Positions 46,618 to 63,369 are shown, numbered from the stretch's first letter. The stretch: DNA of 64,000 nt from Hydractinia symbiolongicarpus (GCF_029227915.1 NC_079877.1:26747851-26811850); one strand, 5' to 3'. Notes: generated by a model from the letters alone, not told the origin. Numbers and translations: made by a program.

Positions 46618-47000
46618 TCTCTTTAATAATAGCCGTCGTCTGTCTGTCTGTGTGTTCGCGAAAGCCGTGTCCCGTAACGGAAACACGAAATTTTTAAAAT
46701 TCACATCAATACCAAATGCGATATATTTCTGCCCACTTTGTTGCAACGGGCTAATTTGAAGGACGGCGATCCCGTGGATTTTTCCACGGGCTAACGACTA
46801 GTCTCTATAATAATAGCCGTATTCCGTCTGTCTGTCTCTGCGCAGACCCCCGCTGAGTTAGAAAATGATGTTACGGATACAATTTTATCCACTTTGTTGC
46901 GACGGGTAAATATAAAGGACGGGCGAACCCGTGGATTTTTCCACGGGCAACGACTACTTAATTATAATGCCCGTATACGTCTGCCTGTCTGTCACGCAAA
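46618..47000 (+). mobile_element. Helitron array at the right edge of duplication B
   Basis: Three Helitron copies in a row. 46618-46801 equals the copy at 39285. 46802 to about 46956 is the full version of the copy truncated at 39522, ending with a hairpin and CGACTAC. The third starts near 46957 (AATTATAATGCCCGTATACG) and lacks a 3' end. Confidence 0.65.
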
Positions 47001-47543
47001 ATGGTAGCTTAGCTGCGCAATAGCGAGAACCACGCATCGTTCACAAAATTCTCACAGGAAGTTAAAAAATCAATTTTTGTTCAAGACTTGTTTTAACAGA
47101 ATTAATGAAACTTTAAAACATCAAAATGTAAAAAATGGAATTATAGATAGTCAAAGTGCGTTCGTAGACACTTGTTAAACCCCCTCCCTTTTTGATTTTA
47201 AATTATACAATCCCTGTTATATATGTCGGCTCGGTATATGTTTACTGATTACTTCGGGGTTTTTTTTAATTTTGCTTTTATAAAAAGGCGTCTGAGCTAC
47301 AGTCATGATAAAAAAGCGCGTAGCTACCTTTCTGGCAAACCCATATCCGCGAAATTACTTTGAAAAGCATGAACACAGAGAATACAGCATCTTCTAACAC
47401 CATATGGATTATTCACATATAATCATTCGTAAATTACTCATTACAAATTTTCCTGGGAACAATCAAGGTTATTATACATAAGCGGGAAGCAGATTAATTT
47501 TATCTTTAATTAGTACATATTAAATAACAATCCTATTACCAAT

Positions 47544-51557
<4,014 letters not shown>

Positions 51558-51604
51558 CTAAAAATAAATAAGCTGTGCAAATAAAACAAGCTTGATTGTA
51601 CAAA

Positions 51605-53740
51605 ATTAACTTTATATTATCAACTATATTTTAGCTAAAACTTTTGCTATAACATTTATTGGTAGCAGAAACCATTATAGCTGCAAAACAAGAGGAAAGT
51701 GTGGAAAATGATTTGTGTCAACCCCATATACAGGGACCTGTGGAGCAAAAATCTTAAGAATAATATCCAAAAAAAAAGAATGAACATATTGATTTGCAAC
51801 CCTCTATAGGGAAAAAGCCATGTTAAACAAGTGATGATGTAGTATAGCAAGTAATATATATAGCTAACCATTTTTTAAATTTAACGAAAATAAATTTTAA
51901 GCTGTTTACTTTTTAATGTTTGCAGCTTTTACAATTTCAATCATTACAGGGGCGGATACACGAATTTAAACAAGTTAGTCCATTTTTTACACAGTCACTA
52001 AGAAATGGGTGTTAAGAGAACACAAGGCGTTTAAGGGCGTGTTTTACTTAGCGCATAACATCCCAGTTTAAAAATACATTAAAGCCAATATGAGGAAAAC
52101 CATCTATAGCCAGTTTTATACTGAGATTTGAGCCAATTTTTATAAAGTGACCGGTTTGCATTTTGAAAAAAATCTTGAGTATTTTAACTCTCTATCCAGG
52201 AGGCTTTTTTAAAGAACTACAAATTTTTGTATACCGCATGGCTTAATAGATTTTTGGTGACCAGCCAAATAAGAGTTGTATGAGAAAAAAAAGCAGAATA
52301 AAATTTTTAAAAGACAACATAAAATTATTTTTATAAAATATAAATTACATTTTCCGTTTTTATATAATTAACAAAAATTTTATAGCTTAGTGATTTTTTA
52401 TCTTACTATAGTTCAAAATTAGTACGAAGGTTTTTCTGCACAATTTATCTGCATTCTAACTAGCTAAAAACACATTAGACACATTACAAAATCTACTTCT
52501 ACTGAAACACCATCCATCGATAAACAAAGTTCACCAGTAAGTAGTATTTTTCGAGGTCTTGTAAAGTATAACCATTCTTTTAAGCTGAAATCGTCGATTT
52601 ACAAAGAGCAGCTTATTCCACTTCACATCTGCTTTAAATTCGAAAATTTGTAGTGCCAGGCACAACAACTTTCTTTATCCAACTTAACTAAGAGCAAAAC
52701 TTTAATAAAAAAACATCATGTGTTTTCTTTCTTCAGCTGACAAAAAAAACTTTTTACGAACACCACACATGCTAGCTACAGCTTCAAAGTTTCATATTCA
52801 ATTTGGCATGGAAATCTCTTCACAAGTTAGTCGCAATAAATTTATCAGGGGGTAGTTGTACAATTTTTGTCAAGTTCTTCTTACTTTGCTGTTTTATGAG
52901 CTTGATAAAAAATCTTCAAAAGTAAATATGTTGTTTATTATTTTATTTTCGTTGCAAAAAACTATTGTGCGACGAAGTAAAGCATCATTTGTTTTTGTTT
53001 TTAATTGTTTTTAACGGTATTTCACAAGCCACTACCCCTTAATGAATATTCTTGCCTTATTTGACTTACTTATGTTAAAATCACGGGGGTTAGTTAATGC
53101 TTTTCAGGCCTTGCCATGAGTCGCAAGTAACTGCTCGCGCCTGCATAAATGCTCGTTACCTGAGCATTTTAATGCTCGCGAATTGATTGGTCTTTTAAGT
53201 GAAACTGAAAAGATATTTGATGTGATTATTTTTTACCCATCGTGCAACAGTTCATTCGCCATTTTATAAAACGTGTGCGATACGGCATTAAGGTTAATCT
53301 TTGTTGCGCATACATTTTGCAGTAGAAAAGTGGGGAACGTTTTTAATCGTGAACCCCAAACACAACGATTGAGCGTGTACTGGTATAGCGACTCTCTCAA
53401 TCTTAACTTTCTTTTTTACATGTCCGAAATAGTATGCATGACTATACTGTCATTTTCATAAATTTAATGTTTATTTTTCAGGTCATCACAAACAAATAGG
53501 AAAAAATATGCTTCGTTTTTAAAATAAAAAAATCTTTATCAGCGTGGTTTAAATAAAACTAACAAATAAAATCTTTTTTTAAAAGGTACATGTCAGGTAC
53601 ATAAATTTTATACAAAAAAAAAATATACCGCATGTAGGCTTCGTTTTTAAAATTGAATAACAGTTGCGGTATAAAGGAAATAATCCATCAAATTTGGACC
53701 TGCTATGGTTTCCAATTGTTTCGTCAAATGAAGAAATTAT
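51605..53740. other. Probable 5' intron and upstream region of the zinc-finger gene
   Basis: No exon can be placed with confidence. Near 53230-53260 the minus strand reads TTTTATAAAATGGCGAATGAAC with a GTAAAA donor soon after, and a CCAAT motif lies at about 53180. This could be a first exon and promoter, but the phase does not join to 51557 without another exon. Confidence 0.3.
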
Positions 53741-53746
53741 CTACAA

Positions 53747-54031
53747 TTAAATCCATGATAAATTGTCGGTTCCACCTTTAAGTGCATTTTTGGAGACTTG
53801 CGTCATTCGTGCTCCATCAGCATTCACCTCTGCATTAGTTAAGAACCACATGACTGGATTTCTTGTGTAAGAGCTGGTTACCAACAACGCAGGGGCCGGG
53901 CAAAAGAGATTTATGTCTACGTAGCTTCTTAACAAGTCGGGAGTTGGAGAATTAGCTAGGATAGTCAGGTTGGCTATGAATAGGCTTGCTCGTGGATTTA
54001 AAGGACCAAGACTATTCAATAATTCTGAGAT
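53747..54031 (-). CDS. Terminal exon of an unidentified gene
   Basis: The acceptor TTTTGTCTTTTAG is followed by 95 codons ending in TAA, starting ISELLNSLGPLNPRASLF. The composition (ILANSPTPDLLRSYVDINLF, then a WFLTNAEV segment) looks like a conserved intracellular helical-repeat protein rather than random sequence. I do not recognise the family. Upstream on the same strand, 56524-56449 looks like a first exon; a very short exon near 55786-55802 (acceptor TTTATAG, donor GTGAGT) would join the two in frame, but this is speculative. Confidence 0.5.
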   Translation of the reverse strand: MSELLNSLGPLNPRASLFIANLTILANSPTPDLLRSYVDINLFCPAPALLVTSSYTRNPVMWFLTNAEVNADGARMTQVSKNALKGGTDNLSWI

Positions 54032-54160
54032 CTAAAAGACAAAAATCTATCAGACGTTTTAACCACACGCCTAAAACGATTTAGGTCTGTGTCAAGTCGC
54101 ACGCCTCTGCTGAAAAAGATGCCCTTGGATACTAAATGTAAAGTTTTTTTAGTGAAAAAT

Positions 54161-54227
54161 ATGGCGAGCAAAATTGCTTGCGAGGACACTCTGACGCGAG
54201 CGATTAATTGCTCTGGAGGTTGGCATG
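54161..54227 (+). CDS. Candidate small plus-strand exon
   Basis: ATGGCGAGCAAAATTGC begins 22 codons (MASKIACEDTLTRAINCSGG) and ends at CATG|GTAAGG, a strong donor. A TTTTTTTAG acceptor-like site lies 9 bp before the ATG, so it could be internal. No downstream partner is found, and the local sequence is CpG-rich. Confidence 0.25.
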
Positions 54228-54599
54228 GTAAGGCCTGCTTTTTACGGTTACATGTTACCAATATTTATATTTTTCACCCCCTAATACAACAAGTAAGTCG
54301 AAGTACGGCAACATTAAAATAGGGGGTATACGCTACAATTTTTACAGTGAATTAAAGCAAATAACTGAATTTTGTGCCCCCTAATAAAACAACATGCGAA
54401 GTAAGTCGCAGGTTAATTACGCAGTTTCTTACATATTACACCATATTATTGATGAATATGTGCTCAACTATATAATATATGCATGTGTGTGTATTATGTG
54501 TAGAAATTCTATAGAAATTCAACCCAGAGCATATTATGAAAGCTGCCCTGGAAGATTTTTGTGCTTCAGCGAAATACTTTTTTGAAATTGCAACAAGGC

Positions 54600-56440
54600 T
54601 TTTGACGAAAATTAAGTACGTCCACCGACTAGCTTGACATACCCTAAATCCACCACTGCATTAATTATTCCCAAGTTGCATATCTTATTCATTTCTTTTG
54701 AATGACACTCCTTCATCTTTTTTGTATAAATAACTCATAAAAGACAAATAAAACCTCAGTTAGAAAGTGGTTATCTTTACTTGATAAACATTTCAACACA
54801 ATTCTTTATTTGAGAATTATAATAATAATAATAAAACGTCAGTGTGTATGTGAGGGGAAAGTGTGCATTTTCCTTTGATGTCAGCAACGTTATGACACAA
54901 GGTTAATAACAATGTAATGTCAATATCTTAATTTAAGTTAATGAAGCTATTACAATGCATATAAAACTTTGAGGCCAAATAACTTGGAAACAGGGTGATG
55001 ACGTCAATCATTTTTACAACGCATGGGTAACTAGGAGCAACCTGGGTCCAAATCTGGGCTTCAAATCCATTTTGGAATGAATCCGTTGAAGACGTTATCA
55101 AAAAATCTTTAAACCATTAATATCCCTGCAATCATTTGTCAAAATTACATGTCTACCAAAATCTTATGAAATGGCCTGGACTTGCCAGCCGTTGTATCTT
55201 ACATAGGTTTATGCTTGTAAATAAAGATAATTTATAAAGTTGGAACACTGTAACATTGGTAATTATGTCAAATGATTATTTTTTTTAAAAGAAAAGAATT
55301 TAAATTTTGACAAAAATTTGATCTTAGTTTCTGAATAATTTTTGCGAAATTGACAAAAACTCACAAAATTCATGAAAATTAATTTCCAAGAAAATTACAT
55401 TTCACAATTGATTTTTGTGAATAATGAGTTTCTGAATATTTTTTGGAACACTAATTTTCGCGTAATTGACAAAAGCTCACAAAATTCAAGAAAATTAATT
55501 CTAACGAAAATTAAATCCCTAAAGGTTGATCCATGTACTATTGTCAGAACTTGCAGCTACAGATGCTCTCCAAATTAATTACATGGCCATAGCTAATAAT
55601 GTTGGTTTTCTTACGTGATATATATATTATTTATTTCATGTCTACACTATGTAGGATTATTGTAGAATAAATATATACCTTATCTTTTTTATCTTTACAA
55701 TTTTACAAAAAATTAAGGAACTCAAAAAATATGCGCCTTTATATGACTATGACAAGTCTTGGATACAACTCACGTACCTGGGCACTGCCACTATAAATAT
55801 ACATCATTATTATTATTACTAGTGATAGTAATCGCTGTTGCAGTTTAAAGTTGTTTTAGCAAAAATGTGCCGCAATATACATCCAATCCCTCAACCAGCC
55901 CTGACAGTGTACAATTAGCCTACAGAGAAGCGGTTTTATTTTAATAACTTGATGACAGTTTATCAAAATTTGATACAAATTTTTCTGACCGTACGCAACT
56001 GTTTTCATGAACTAACAGAAAAAAAAATTACTCCCTTCCCTTGCTATTATCCAGACTGTCATAATAATATAAGGTGAAAATTATCAGTATATCTTTAGCT
56101 ATAGTTAGCTAGCTATCCACACACATTTTTAGGGAAAATTACCAATTTTTCTCAATTTATTCTAGGTTTTTTTAAGCTATAAAAAACTTAAACCAGTTTG
56201 CAATGATAACTTATTTCTTTTAATATCAAGGACAAATCAGTATTAGCTAACTTTGATGAAAATTGGGGGTTAATGAAAAGACACTGGGGCTGGGTAGACT
56301 GGAACAGAGAATTTAGTTTGGGAACCTGGACACTGGAACACAAACTCTTCCCTCACTCCCACTCTTCCATACAAGCAATCAGCATATTAAAACAGCTACA
56401 GCAAACTGATCTAAGATGAGTAATAAAGGGAAAATAATAT
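54600..56440. other. Presumed intron of the 53747-56524 gene
   Basis: AT-rich, with no convincing coding exon. A stretch near 54990-55080 (TGACGTCA, CCTGGGTCC) is GC-richer and may be an old repeat. Confidence 0.35.
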
Positions 56441-56448
56441 CTGCATAC

Positions 56449-56524
56449 CGTCCATTTTTACTGATATGTTGTTTGTCATATTTTCTTGGTGGAGCTTCTG
56501 GTTTTGGTTTGGCACAGCGGCCAT
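56449..56524 (-). CDS. Probable first coding exon of an unidentified gene
   Basis: ATGGCCGCTGTGCCAAACC opens a 25-codon frame (MAAVPNQNQKLHQENM at the start) ending in phase 1 at GGACG|GTATGC. The MAA start and strong donor are typical of a first exon. Downstream on the minus strand the exon at 54031-53747 is the nearest candidate partner. Confidence 0.4.
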
Positions 56525-57101
56525 TACTGATAAAATTTATTATGTTGCCTAAAATCGACTTTTAAAACTTTTTTTAAACAAATTCCCTTGCAAAAGTTGT
56601 TTATTTGCGTTATAGTACGACGTTTTAACCACTCCTAAAAGCTGTCTTTGACCATTTTTTTTAAATGAAACTTTTGAACGATCCCGTTGAAAGTGTTCAG
56701 CGAAGGCGAAACAAAGACATGTTTTTTTGATCACGTGATGGCGGCATAAGGATTCTTTTGTGAAATAAATCAATAAAATACATGATCAATTCGAGTTATA
56801 ATCGTGAGTAGTTTAACTCGCTAGGCCTCGGTACACATCGCCCGATGAGGTTGGAGTGTGTTAAGACTGTCTTCTTTAAATCTATCTGATTTAACTTTTA
56901 AAGTATGATAAAAGGTATATATATCCGGGTAAAAAGGTCGCAGCTGTAGCTAAAAAATGACGGATTTAACATTCTCGTCCCCCAGGCAACCACGTTCCCC
57001 AGAGGGGCTTTTTGTATCAACAACAGGTCCTGGGATCAAGGTTTGTCCCAAGGGTTTGTTGCCTGATGTCAAAGCCGCTAGCGCTTAAAAAGGTAAGAAC
57101 T

Positions 57102-57190
57102 CCTGGGGACAAGGTTGCGAATTCAACACGCATGTATGCACATGGGCTAAAACGATTCGGGTGTGGAGTAAATTCAACCTCGTCCCCAGG
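57102..57190. mobile_element. Short MITE with CCTGGGGACAAGGTTG ends (copy 1)
   Basis: CCTGGGGACAAGGTTG at 57102 is matched by CAACCTCGTCCCCAGG ending at 57190, giving 16-bp inverted ends with one mismatch. The interior of about 57 bp is not coding. A related but rearranged end lies at 56978-57035. Confidence 0.6.
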
Positions 57191-57912
57191 ACTATTTGCT
57201 TCTCAACGGCGCTGCGCTTTCTGATAGTTCTAGCTTTTCGACGCCACGGTAAAAGGTGCTGGGGTCGAGCTTGGAGTAAATTATTAACGCTACTCTAGCT
57301 TATCATCTTTGCTAGCTTTAAAGCAAAATAATTTGGAGCTCTGATTGATAAAATAATATAGCCACACAAATTCCATTTTTGTTCAAATGTTGCACAACAT
57401 TTATCGAAATTGAAAGCATCATATAGTCACCCAGATATAAATATATATCAATCTAAAGTCCTATCATAAAAAAGCTAGCTGTAGCGTCTTTAAAATTAAG
57501 TTAAAAAATAGATATAACAAAGCTAAACGCCTCTCTACAAAGAATCAGGACGAAATGTTTTTCTTATCAACAATTAATTATTATGTTGTTCCCTTTTGTT
57601 CTGACACGACTTAGTCAGCCTAGTTTTTGTTATGCAGAAAGAAAATAATGAAAAGGCCTTATTTCATTTTAATTTTTTTCTTCCGCAGGGAGCTAATTTT
57701 TCTATTTCGTGTTTACAAATAATATGAGCATGCAGGTTGGCACGGTCGATCCCTCGAAATAAGTGAGACTAAACCACATAAAATATAAATCAATAGCATT
57801 GTGGTTACATTTAACATTTAAACTGATACTCCTGATATACCTCGTTCGTAGGGTATTTTGCCTTTTTAATGTATTTCATCCACTCCGTAATAACGTCTTT
57901 TGATCACCAGAT

Positions 57913-58021
57913 CCTGGGGACAAGGTTGAAAAGAGGCGTAAATTCTTAGAGCCAAACACGAAGCCAGTCTGATGATGATAACCCAACTCAAACTGATTAT
58001 AGTCCAACCTCGTTCCCAGGG
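57913..58021. mobile_element. Short MITE with CCTGGGGACAAGGTTG ends (copy 2)
   Basis: CCTGGGGACAAGGTTG at 57913 pairs with CAACCTCGTTCCCAGG ending at 58021. It is the same family as 57102-57190. A solitary end (CCTGGGGACGAGGTTG) occurs at about 61479-61494. Confidence 0.6.
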
Positions 58022-58373
58022 CTCTTTTTTAGTGAAAAAGAGCCCTTCTAGTCTACAAACGATGGTTATTTAGATCGGAGGGTCAGATGAAGATGTCGCT
58101 ACTACTTCAGAAGTCCATATCTTCTCACAAATTTCTTAAATTATTATTCGAGATGAGCAAAAAACGATAGCGAGACAATGAGAAAGACCCTAGAATGAGG
58201 AAGATGCAAGAACAATCTTGAAATTTAGGGAATGGAAGTACCTAAAACTCTAGAAGTTTTTCAGTTGTGTAGTTTATGCTAAAATAATGGAGAGATGCAA
58301 AAGAGTTGCAGAGTAGATAAGCTCCACCTCAAACAACGACTGAATTTTTTAAAACTGTAACAATATTTAGAAA

Positions 58374-58497
58374 CTAGTCGGTGGCACGTGGAAAATCCAC
58401 GGGTTCGCTTGTTCTTTTTATACCACATTACGTGCGTCTCGCTACTTTCGGTACCATTTTGCGTGGCAGGCGGACAGGCGTATACAGGTATTATAAT
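58374..58497 (-). mobile_element. Helitron, minus orientation
   Basis: Read on the minus strand, it starts in TATTATAATACCTGTATACG, contains GTACCGAAAGTAGCGAGACG, and ends with a GTGGATTTTCCACGTG-type hairpin followed by CGACTAGT at 58374. It is a non-autonomous member of the family above. Confidence 0.6.
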
Positions 58498-59183
58498 AAA
58501 AATTAATTTATTCAAACTTTTATTTTTCCTACCTCCCAGTAAGGCTAATTTTAAAGCACCCCAAAAAGGGTTACTTACAAATTATTTTAATATTTCCGCA
58601 AAAATTCTATTTGTTGTTTTCGATTTTCAGTATAATCAACTTTTTTTTATTTCCCTATCGAAAACACAGTTGCATTTTTTACGCTCCATACACGATTGAA
58701 AAAACTATTTCTGTTTTATCATGCTGCGAATACACAACAGTTGATCCATGTAAGAGATTAATCAACAAAAATGGCGCACATACAGTACATGTTTTAAACG
58801 CTGATAATTCAACAACTTTTATTTTTAAATTCTTAAACCGAAATAAAAATTTAAATTGAATTAAAAATTGAAATAACAAACCAAAAAGATTAATTGTTAA
58901 AACCACACCCGGCAAAAATAAAACACAAGTGCAAAAATAAGTGTGGAAAATAAATATATCTAAAGAATCCAGAAAATAATTCTCAATTGATTTTTTAGCA
59001 AGTTGATCGCAAATGTGTAAATACTCTTCTCGTCTGATTGGTGTGTATTTTATATACTGTGAGAAACAAAAGAAATTGAGCCGGTAGACACACTACATGA
59101 ATATGGTAAAATTTTGTTGTCTATTTCAATGAAGCACCGTTGGGTTTCCTGCTTGGATGTTAATTTCTTTCTTTACTTCCCCG

Positions 59184-59347
<164 letters not shown>

Positions 59348-59351
59348 TTAG

Positions 59352-60842
59352 ATGGAAGACATTGTTTTGCTTCACATTTTTTTACTATTTATATTAATGA
59401 ATGCAACTGACGCAGATATATTTCAAGATTTTGCTCAATCGTTAACTGATAGCAAGCCAAAAGTCGATCAAGGCTCAATAGACGAGGATATCAATGGAGC
59501 AGGTATATGTGGACTCATGGCCGGCTGCAAAATTTTAGGAGGCAAGACTGCATGTTACGGTCCAAGTGGCACAAATGTGTGCGCAAAATGTCAACAAATC
59601 GCTCCTGTCTCAAAACGAAATATAATGAGAGCTGATTTCTACAATTTCGATCTTGACGGACTCAAAAACTGTGGCAAAGAATGTCCGGACATTTTATTTC
59701 TGGATGAAATGGTCAAGTATATGTATTTAACAGGAGAGGCTGTGGCGAGGTTGCCACAAGGTGCGGTATATCAATCACAGTACAATAAATCATACGAAGT
59801 TCCCGACATGCTTTATCGCGAATACTATGTATGCCAGTTCTGCGATGAAAAGTGTTACATGCTACTACGAACAGCGTGTCTGCGCGTGACCCTGTTACCA
59901 CACGTGCGTCAATGGTGTCTTCTTTCGCTTGGGTGGATAAAAGACGACATCAAAAATTTGAAAGGGCCGGCGTCGTACATTTTGTTCCTTGCAGCTAAAG
60001 TTAACGATTACGAAGGCCATTTGAAGCCAGTAGATAAAAGAATACAATGCGTGAAAAGAGACGCTGATGATAGAAATAACTATGTTCATGTGGACTGTCA
60101 GTGGCCTGAATATAATTCTTTGGCTGAGAATGAAGAACGAGCGAGTCTTGTCGCTGCAGCAGCTTCTTCTGTTCTTCTGGCAGGAAACTGGTTCAATCAT
60201 GGTGGTTGGCGGATTGCAGAGCCTTTTGAAGAGTTTGGGTTTGCCATACAGCATTCCCTTTGGCTAGCCATTTTCGCCGGTAGGTTACGTATCACTTTAA
60301 ACCCGTTAAGAAGAGAATTTCAAGAAGGCAAATACGTAATTGCAGGCACTCAGACGCTGTGTAGTGAAAAAGATGTAAAAATAGCTGATAACTACGAAGG
60401 GTCAACTGGGACTGTGTATGCGACCCTATGCACGTTATTTAAACAAAAGAATATCAACAAGAACTATCGTTTCCATCACCCAAAGATGCGATACCGGCCT
60501 GAAATACATGCTCCACATGCACTAGGGTGTGTTGAGAGAACAGCCGGTATGATTTTTATCCGACCTGGAGATTGGATTGCTTCCGATTACCAGCAGTCAA
60601 TTTTAGGAACGTCAACTTTTCCTCTTGGTGCTCTATTCTACGATAAAAAGAATTTGACAACAATTGAGTTGGGTAGGTCTCGAACCGTGTTGTACCCACC
60701 CTCCATAGCCGTGAGCCTCAAGAATCAGGATACAACCATGTGCGAAAAAGCCGAAGGTAATGGACCAAATTTGAATGGAAAGTTTGCTGATGCTGGCTTG
60801 GCTAGCATTGGTGGGATATGTAACTGGGTTCCTGTTTGGTAA
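59352..60842 (+). CDS. Predicted secreted Cys-rich protein, 496 aa, family not recognised
   Basis: A long uninterrupted frame with codon use unlike the AT-rich flanks, so I take it as real coding sequence. The start Met precedes a hydrophobic stretch ([17 protein letters not shown]), a good signal peptide with cleavage near residue 21. I count 19 Cys, clustered in CxxxxxC and CxxC patterns (53-80, 107-111, 161-189), and single Cys towards the C-terminus. Trp and Gly/His-rich segments ([25 protein letters not shown]) look like a folded, possibly enzymatic, extracellular domain. No transmembrane anchor follows. Potential N-glycosylation sites are at NKS (145) and NLT (435). A TTTTTTTAG directly before the ATG resembles a splice acceptor, so a non-coding or short upstream exon beyond the TA repeat is possible. 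I do not assign a function. Confidence 0.75.
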   Translation: MEDIVLLHIFLLFILMNATDADIFQDFAQSLTDSKPKVDQGSIDEDINGAGICGLMAGCKILGGKTACYGPSGTNVCAKCQQIAPVSKRNIMRADFYNFDLDGLKNCGKECPDILFLDEMVKYMYLTGEAVARLPQGAVYQSQYNKSYEVPDMLYREYYVCQFCDEKCYMLLRTACLRVTLLPHVRQWCLLSLGWIKDDIKNLKGPASYILFLAAKVNDYEGHLKPVDKRIQCVKRDADDRNNYVHVDCQWPEYNSLAENEERASLVAAAASSVLLAGNWFNHGGWRIAEPFEEFGFAIQHSLWLAIFAGRLRITLNPLRREFQEGKYVIAGTQTLCSEKDVKIADNYEGSTGTVYATLCTLFKQKNINKNYRFHHPKMRYRPEIHAPHALGCVERTAGMIFIRPGDWIASDYQQSILGTSTFPLGALFYDKKNLTTIELGRSRTVLYPPSIAVSLKNQDTTMCEKAEGNGPNLNGKFADAGLASIGGICNWVPVW

Positions 60843-60844
60843 AG

Positions 60845-62215
60845 CCAAATATTTTAACGTAATGTTTTTATTTTGCATATGATGTAAAATACGTTTTAAA
60901 AGCACGATGAAATAATTATATACATATTTTTTTATTGCATGCATTCACGGTGGGCCTGATATGAAGGGATTTTACTAAAGTACTTTATATTCAAATAAAT
61001 AAGGTGTTTGCAGAGCTGGTGGATTAATTTCTATAATGTTAGAGGATAATTTTGCAAATGAGATCGTCGATTATCTTTGTTCTTGTCGATCAAAAGTTTG
61101 CTTATAACAAAAGAAAAATGGGAGACATAGCCCCCTTGACCCCTCCTTTCGCCAGCCCTGTGTCGAAGATATTGTTTGATTAGAAAAAGTTCTTGCATAA
61201 TTTTGAAGCATTGTTAACGAAGAAGTTAAATTTAAAAAAAAAAAACATCTCGAATAAAATGCTGATAACTGTTCATAAAAAAAATATTGGGCACTTGTTT
61301 GTACATTATTAATTTCGTAATAGGTGTTTATAGGCAGAAAACATCTGTAAAACATTGTTTTAAATTCGTAGATTTACTTTGGAAGGGATTTTTCTTTAGT
61401 GCAAAAGATGGTCATGTATTCAGGTTAAATGAAAGTCTACAACATCTGCCGTCCCGGGCTCAGAAAAGATACAAGATGCCCTGGGGACGAGGTTGTACAA
61501 CTTCTGCTAAAAGATTTTGTGAGCATAGAGTTGTTTCTTATTTCCCACCTTTAAAAAGATCTAAATCAAATAACAGGTGGAAAAACAGTTCCGTTAAATT
61601 GGAAACCTCGTAGAGAGACACTAGTTTGTGTGAAGAGTCTACCTATCTTGCGTGCTTGACGTCACAGAGGGACGGAGGGTGAAACAGCGGGAAAATTAAG
61701 AATGTAGAAGGCAGACTCAGTTTTCAATAGAATGTGCGATTTGTTTCATTCGTATTGTGTTATGCATCGATGTCTCTTTATTTTCTCGATCAAAAAAGTA
61801 CGCAAAATACATGAGTTGAAATCTCTGTTGTTTTTTCTTTGTAATAAATAAATGATATTACACATTGGGCGATTCTCGGCGTGGTCAAAACAGCTGAGCA
61901 CATCGTGTACAATATTCACACTTGGTTTCTCAATACAAATGGAATTATGGGTCAATATTGTATTTGCAAGAGATGTATTGGAGTAAGGCTGTGTACATAA
62001 AAAACACAAGAAATAACTACCAATTAAACGCAACCACTCATTGAAATGAAATTTACCTCCGGCGAAAACAGCTAAACAAATGCAAATTCACATTGATTAA
62101 AGCAAATTAACGGGGGATATGAACAATGTACTTTCACGAGGAGTGGAAGGGCATAAATATTTAGTGTCGATTAAAAAAGTTAAATTAAATAATTTTTTTT
62201 ACAAAGAAGTCAACA
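60845..62215. other. Intergenic region
   Basis: No gene supported. A GC-richer patch (about 61120-61170) and a solitary MITE end (61479-61494) are the only structures seen. AAATAAATAA near 60995 could serve as the polyadenylation signal of the upstream gene. Confidence 0.4.
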
Positions 62216-62217
62216 AG

Positions 62218-63369
62218 ATGAAATCTGGTATCGCTTTTCTGTTACTTTTAGTGGCAGGATGTTTAACAGAAGAAGGTGTGAAGAGTTTTGTATCTTTTAC
62301 AATACAGATAAATTTATTAGGGTACAATTTAATTACTGGGCGGAACATCAAGCTATCCATAATGGCGACCAATCATTTAACAAAGTTCAGGTGTTCAGCT
62401 TAAACACACTCGCATTAAGTCAGGGTCGCATAAAAACCTTATAAGGTATTTCCCTAAATGGTACAGTAATTATTTGAAATAGTTGACATTTTTTAAAGGC
62501 GACACTACTGTTTTTAGACTTTGCTAAGACAAAAAAGACGTTTGCGCAGATCGCTGAGATTCGCATAGAGTGTGGTTACGCGACGTTGAATTTTGATTCC
62601 ATGTGAATTTCAGGATGTGTTAAACTGGTAGCTATCAAGCAAAATAAAATATGCAAGTCATTTTTTATTGTGTAAAAATAAGTTTTATTTCGCTTTGATA
62701 CTTTAAACTCCATACGCACGAAACTAAGTATGGTTTTCTTTGCAATCAGGATTTCATGTGTTAAGACTTTATTAATAGCGAGTTTCTTTGGAAAAGGTTT
62801 TAAAATTAATGGTCAAAATTAATGGTCAAAAAAGGGTATGCTTTATAGACAAGGATATCCCATCGTTTGTTTTGTTCTAATGCTATCCATATTTGTTTTA
62901 TAGAGTCAACTTGTCGAGATAGCGTATCGTTCTGTTCTCACATGAAACTGACTTGCAAATATTTCAGCAAAACAAAAGAATTATGTCAACGAACTTGTGG
63001 AACTTGTTCAGGTAGTGAAGTATAACACAAAACAAGATTTTGTGAAACGATTGCTGCTGCTAAATCTTATTAGGTGTAGTATCATATTTGTAGCATCAAA
63101 AAGTGGTCAAATTTCATGGGTATACTGTTACTCTTCGAGTATACCAAAAAATTCAAAAAGCTCGTTAATCAAGCCTGCGTAAATAAAGAAAAAAAAATCA
63201 AATCGTTTAACAAAACTTATTTTTTTTAGTTGACTGCTCAAGAACAGAGTCGAACACGCGTCAACAGTGTGGTACCTCAGCCACTACGAAGGATCAATGC
63301 CTTAACTTAGGTTGTTGTTGGAAACCTCTTGATGATAATACAAATACGCCATGGTGTTTTAAAGCATGA
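62218..63369 (+). CDS. Secreted ShKT - trefoil protein, 101 aa, three exons
   Basis: Exons: 62218-62275, 62904-63011 and 63230-63369. All sites are GT/AG and every junction is phase 1, so each module is a clean symmetric exon. Exon 1 encodes a signal peptide (MKSGIAFLLLLVAGCLTEE). Exon 2 is a complete ShKT domain with six Cys (TCRDSVSFC, then CQRTCGTC). Exon 3 is a complete trefoil (P-type) domain with six Cys, including the GCCW and WCF motifs, and ends in TGA. ShKT domains occur both in potassium-channel toxins and in many non-toxic extracellular proteins such as proteases and mucus components; trefoil domains are usually found in mucosal proteins. The pairing here favours a mucus or secretory role, but that is inference. 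An upstream in-frame ATG at 62119 would bury the signal peptide, so it is not chosen. Confidence 0.85.

Larger units (their letters stand above)
39523..46854. repeat. Direct tandem duplication B, unit 2 (about 7.3 kb)
   Basis: Second copy, a little longer because of a roughly 149-bp insertion at 41505-41653 and other indels. It has its own GPCR with six amino-acid differences. Beyond 46854 the Helitron interrupted in unit 1 continues, so this end is the ancestral one. Confidence 0.95.
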
